Shown piece after piece: positions 60,826-64,000 of a stretch of 64,000 bases of DNA. A program made the translations under genes and the position numbers. Where the stretch lies: positions 5,552,954-5,616,953 of the forward strand of contig CM051029.1 in assembly GCA_027627225.1 (NCBI GenBank), read 5' to 3'. The DNA comes from Congeria kusceri. Taxonomy: Eukaryota; Mollusca; Bivalvia; Myida; Dreissenidae. How positions within the stretch are numbered: position 1 is the stretch's first letter; each line of letters opens with the position of its first letter. A model generated the notes under the pieces. It searched no databases. It had not been told where the DNA came from and saw only the letters and a program-made list of their open reading frames with translations.

Positions 60826-63800
60826 CCAAATGGAATCTATTTGAAGAGAACATATGTAGGACGTATACGCATTTCGGGAACGTATTACATATACAACAAA
60901 CATGATCCTTCTTTTCCTTCAGTTATGCACTAATTTAAATTCACACCGTGCTTTGTTAGTTATTTCTTGGGTGGGGATAATTCCAACAATGACACTGATC
61001 ATTCACTTAAAACAAACCGAATGCATATACACATTTTTTTCCAAACATAAATGTGCGCTATTCTTTCAGACCATATGAAAAAGCAAAACACTATTTAAAA
61101 TATGTGGGTGCCGAATAAGTAAGCAAATTATTTACATTTGTTTGGATATACTTCAATATGATATGGGTAAGTATTAAATATATAGAGATAGTACTTTAAA
61201 TCAAAGTACATTGTCCTTTTTTATTGAAACAAACATACATAGCATTCTTCATAGAAACTACTTAAATTAAAGATGTAAGGATATTTTTCTAATAGATCAA
61301 AACGCATTTAATATATGCTTGGTAAGATACTATGTATTCAGACAATAGGGATTTAATCCCCGCTATCCAATTGCGTTATAATATATGGCCAATGCAATAA
61401 CTGCATTTAAGACATGAAATACATTTACAAACCTGTGCAATTGCCAAGATATTCATATACACGAAATTCGCCATAATTTCGCATAAGCTGATAAAGATAG
61501 AAATCGAATCCATAGTATGAATAACAAGCTTACAATTAAAAACATGATGGAGAGAAATCACAGAGAATAAGACAATCGAATAATCAGCATACATAATGCG
61601 GAATATTATTCTGTCATTAGCCGTTTACCACAAATATTAGCATATGGAATTAAAATTATTTGTGAAAATAAATAAAATAACATTTGTATTTGCCTCACAT
61701 GCATGCACAAGCATCTCAACATACTTCCAAAAGAAATAAACGCATGTAACTTAATGCTTGAAATGCAACCAGATTTAATACCTATATAATTTAATAAAGA
61801 ATACCTTTATGCTTCAGAAAATATCATATATTTAATCAAATAGAAAACGTCATTACGCATGTAAAAAAAACTGACAAATATGCGCTCTTTTAGTTACAAA
61901 TATTTCACTCATATTTGTAAACCGCCTTGAAATATGCAATTGCCAATATAAAACAGGCAAGTGAGACCCAAACTTGCTTAATAACATATAGAACAACAAC
62001 AGATGTAGGTCATAAAACGCACTGTAGACCCTAAATTATGTATTTCAATTTTTAATTTTTATTTCTACAAGCTGTAAGCGAACACTCAGCACGCTAATCG
62101 ACATATTTCTTAAAATATGGTACACTCAACAGTACAGTATCAACTAGATGTGTCACAGACACGGATGCCCCCACCACATATGTTTGGAAACAGACAAAGG
62201 ACTTGTCGACAACACTAATTCTAGCCACAAAAAGTATTTTTTTATAATTATTTTATAGTAGAAAAATGACAAAGGGTAATACTTCTATAGGAATTGGTCG
62301 CAGCTGACATTTCTTCCTTTGCGATCGCCTAGACATTAATGTCCTTCAGTTTTGACAGTTTGAACGCCATCCGCCAAGCATTTCAAGATAGGCTGAGTCC
62401 ACAAAATATCGATAAGTATATATTCAATGGGAAAAAGTGGAAAAGGGCCATAATTCTGCCAACATTAGTCGCTGCCGAAATGCCTTCATGTATGATAACC
62501 CACACACTAAGGCCCTTTTGTTGTAAAAGTTTGAACAAAGTTTATCAAACTGTTAAAGAGAAGTTCATGTCTATATTCTATAGTAGAAAAATGGCCAAAG
62601 GCCACATATCTTCCAAAATTCATTCCTTTTAGATCATCTACACATACTGGTTCCTCAGATTTAAACATTGAAGCAAAATCAGCCTAGCACTTCGAAAAGT
62701 GTTGAGTCCAAAACATTTGAAGAAGTACTATAGTAGTAAAAATGAAAAATAGCAATAAACCTGCCAAAATTGGACGCAGCCTAAATTTCGTCTTTTACGA
62801 TCACCTACACATTAAGGTTCTCCAGCTGTGAACGTTTCAGTTAAATCCGCCCAGCTCTGTAAGAGGAGTTCATATTTTGAATATTCTATAGTGGAAATAA
62901 TGACAAAGGGCCATAATTCTACCAAATGTAGTCTCAGCAAACATTCCATCTCTCACGATCACCCACACACTAAGGTTCTAAAGATGTGAAAGTTTGAGCG
63001 AAATCCGCTTGCAGTAAAAGAGGAGTTGAATCCATACAATTTCAGGACGTGCGTACGTACGTTCGTACGACCCGACGGACCGCTAAGAACAATGTCTAAT
63101 GCCTCCCAATGTGTGGGGACAAAAACAGAAATGTAGAAGCAAGAAACGAACACAGTAGGCACTACATTTCGACATAATGCTGGAAATGTGACACTACCAA
63201 TAATGCAGTATCAAAAAGTGAGGTAGAAGCTATATGTTGCAGTGACTGAAATCGAAAAATGTGCACTTAATAAGGTGAGCTATAAAGACACGATAATGGT
63301 ATCTTTACCACGGATAATTTATGGCTAATTGCAGTCAATAAAACTGTATCAGTTGTCAAAACATGCATAGTTCTGCAACTCGCCATAATACTGTAAATAA
63401 GACAATGAGAGCACCCGAATGCTGGAAATAAAGCCAGATCAATGTGTTTATGGAGAACAAATATAGAACGGTAAATAATGGAAAGTTTTGTTTAAATAAT
63501 ATTGCTCGCAATTTAAATATGTTTAAGAACACATGTATGATTGGTAATGCGATTATTACTAACACTCTTTCTTTATTTGGCGCTCCCCAATTCTCGGGTG
63601 TTGAACTCTAGTGCGTTGGCACCATCCTGTTGTCACAGTTTAGAGAATCGAATCATCTGAGATAAATGGATAATCACTCAAATTTGACTGACTGTATTTA
63701 TGGCATTTTATATCGCACTCCTCTCAAATGCGTTGATAAAACACACTTGTATAACAATTAAATCTTTGTTAACCTATAGTTGGACTGAACTATGTAATGT

Positions 63801-63921
63801 TGATAAAGGTAAATAATTTTAACAATCAATAATAAAACTAATTTTGTCACAATAGTATTGATAGTGTAAACATTACATAGTGACACACACGTTTTCATGC
63901 TTATTCGATTATTACTAATAA
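60826..63921 (+). repeat. Tandem unit U7, 3.10 kb
   Basis: Offset from U6 is exactly 3096 bases over the near-identical part; the only difference I found there is C at 60435 versus A at 63531. Carries the ~1-kb element at 62144-63120. Confidence 0.85.
62144..63120 (+). mobile_element. ~1-kb element within U7
   Basis: Same as the U6 copy at every base I compared. Confidence 0.65.
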
Positions 63922-64000
63922 CCAAATGGAATCTATTTGAAGAGAACATATGTAGGACGTATACGCATTTCGGGAACGTATTACATATACAACAAACATG
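63922..64000 (+). repeat. Start of tandem unit U8, cut by window end
   Basis: The 79 bases match the start of U7 (60826-60904), so the array continues beyond the window. Confidence 0.85.

Noticed and set aside
41691..61594. Family of minus-strand ORFs in the array as a conserved gene
   Set aside because: Start and stop positions shift between copies, U3 and U7 are truncated, and no domain is recognisable; repetition of the DNA alone explains it. Kept only as a low-interest test.
42693..62632. Plus-strand ORFs starting MSFSFDSLNAIRQAF in each unit
   Set aside because: They translate the 1-kb interspersed element, whose monomers have the same phrases in other frames at 36.9-37.9 kb; length varies from 62 to 97 codons by indels.
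1..64000. tRNA, rRNA or other structured RNA genes
   Set aside because: I found no cloverleaf with A and B boxes and no rRNA-like stretch by reading; a covariance-model scan would be needed to exclude small ones.

Overview
The window looks like AT-rich, repeat-dense nuclear DNA of an invertebrate animal, most probably a bivalve mollusc. The reasons are spliced coding exons with GT/AG borders, decayed LINE and Gypsy retrotransposon pieces, and several interspersed repeat families whose wording I recognise from bivalve genomes. Examples are a short GC-rich element with a converging 'pseudo-palindrome', an element opening with a GGCGTCGGCGTC motif, and 'CCATAATTCTGCCAAAATTGG' type monomers. The species call is inference; no species-specific gene is present. 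There are no operons, no tRNA or rRNA genes and no CRISPR arrays that I can see.

Region 1 (about 0.65-8.06 kb, plus strand) holds the only multi-exon gene: a tyrosine-recombinase-like protein with an N-terminal zinc-finger-like motif, related in layout to Crypton-type or domesticated integrase genes. I can trace nine exons. Splice phases agree across the first six, but the reading frame is broken by three in-frame stop codons (942, 2277, 2829) and by frameshifts near the 3' end, so this copy is a pseudogene.

Region 2 (8-26 kb) is a graveyard of mobile DNA. It contains tandem-bodied interspersed repeats (8.55-9.87, 13.2-14.1, 21.6-22.9, 25.3-25.7 and 25.7-26.1 kb), fragments of at least two non-LTR retrotransposon families on both strands (11.6-12.8, 14.37-14.89, 14.89-15.2 and 23.95-24.9 kb), a Gypsy integrase C-terminus (21.12-21.58 kb), and a 296-bp TTAA-flanked MITE carrying a 69-bp minisatellite (17.96-18.26 kb).

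Region 3 (26.14-39.82 kb) is a large imperfect palindrome with two arms of about 6-7 kb and a short asymmetric centre near 33.5 kb. The left arm carries a private 1.18-kb insertion made of three roughly 386-bp tandem units. Both arms carry a ~1-kb interspersed element, while the copy of the same host sequence beside the centre lacks it, giving a filled/empty-site comparison.

Region 4 (39.8-64 kb, running off the end) is a tandem array of the same sequence family in plus orientation. One long unit of 4.2 kb (41.16-45.38 kb) is followed by six units of about 3.07-3.10 kb that share one ~1.1-kb internal deletion, so the shortened unit is the one that was amplified. The last two copies are almost identical over at least 2.27 kb, which points to very recent amplification or conversion, or to an assembly duplication. 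None of the recurrent small ORFs in these units looks protein-coding. I see no intact functional gene in the window; its interest lies in the decayed recombinase gene and in the palindrome-plus-array architecture.
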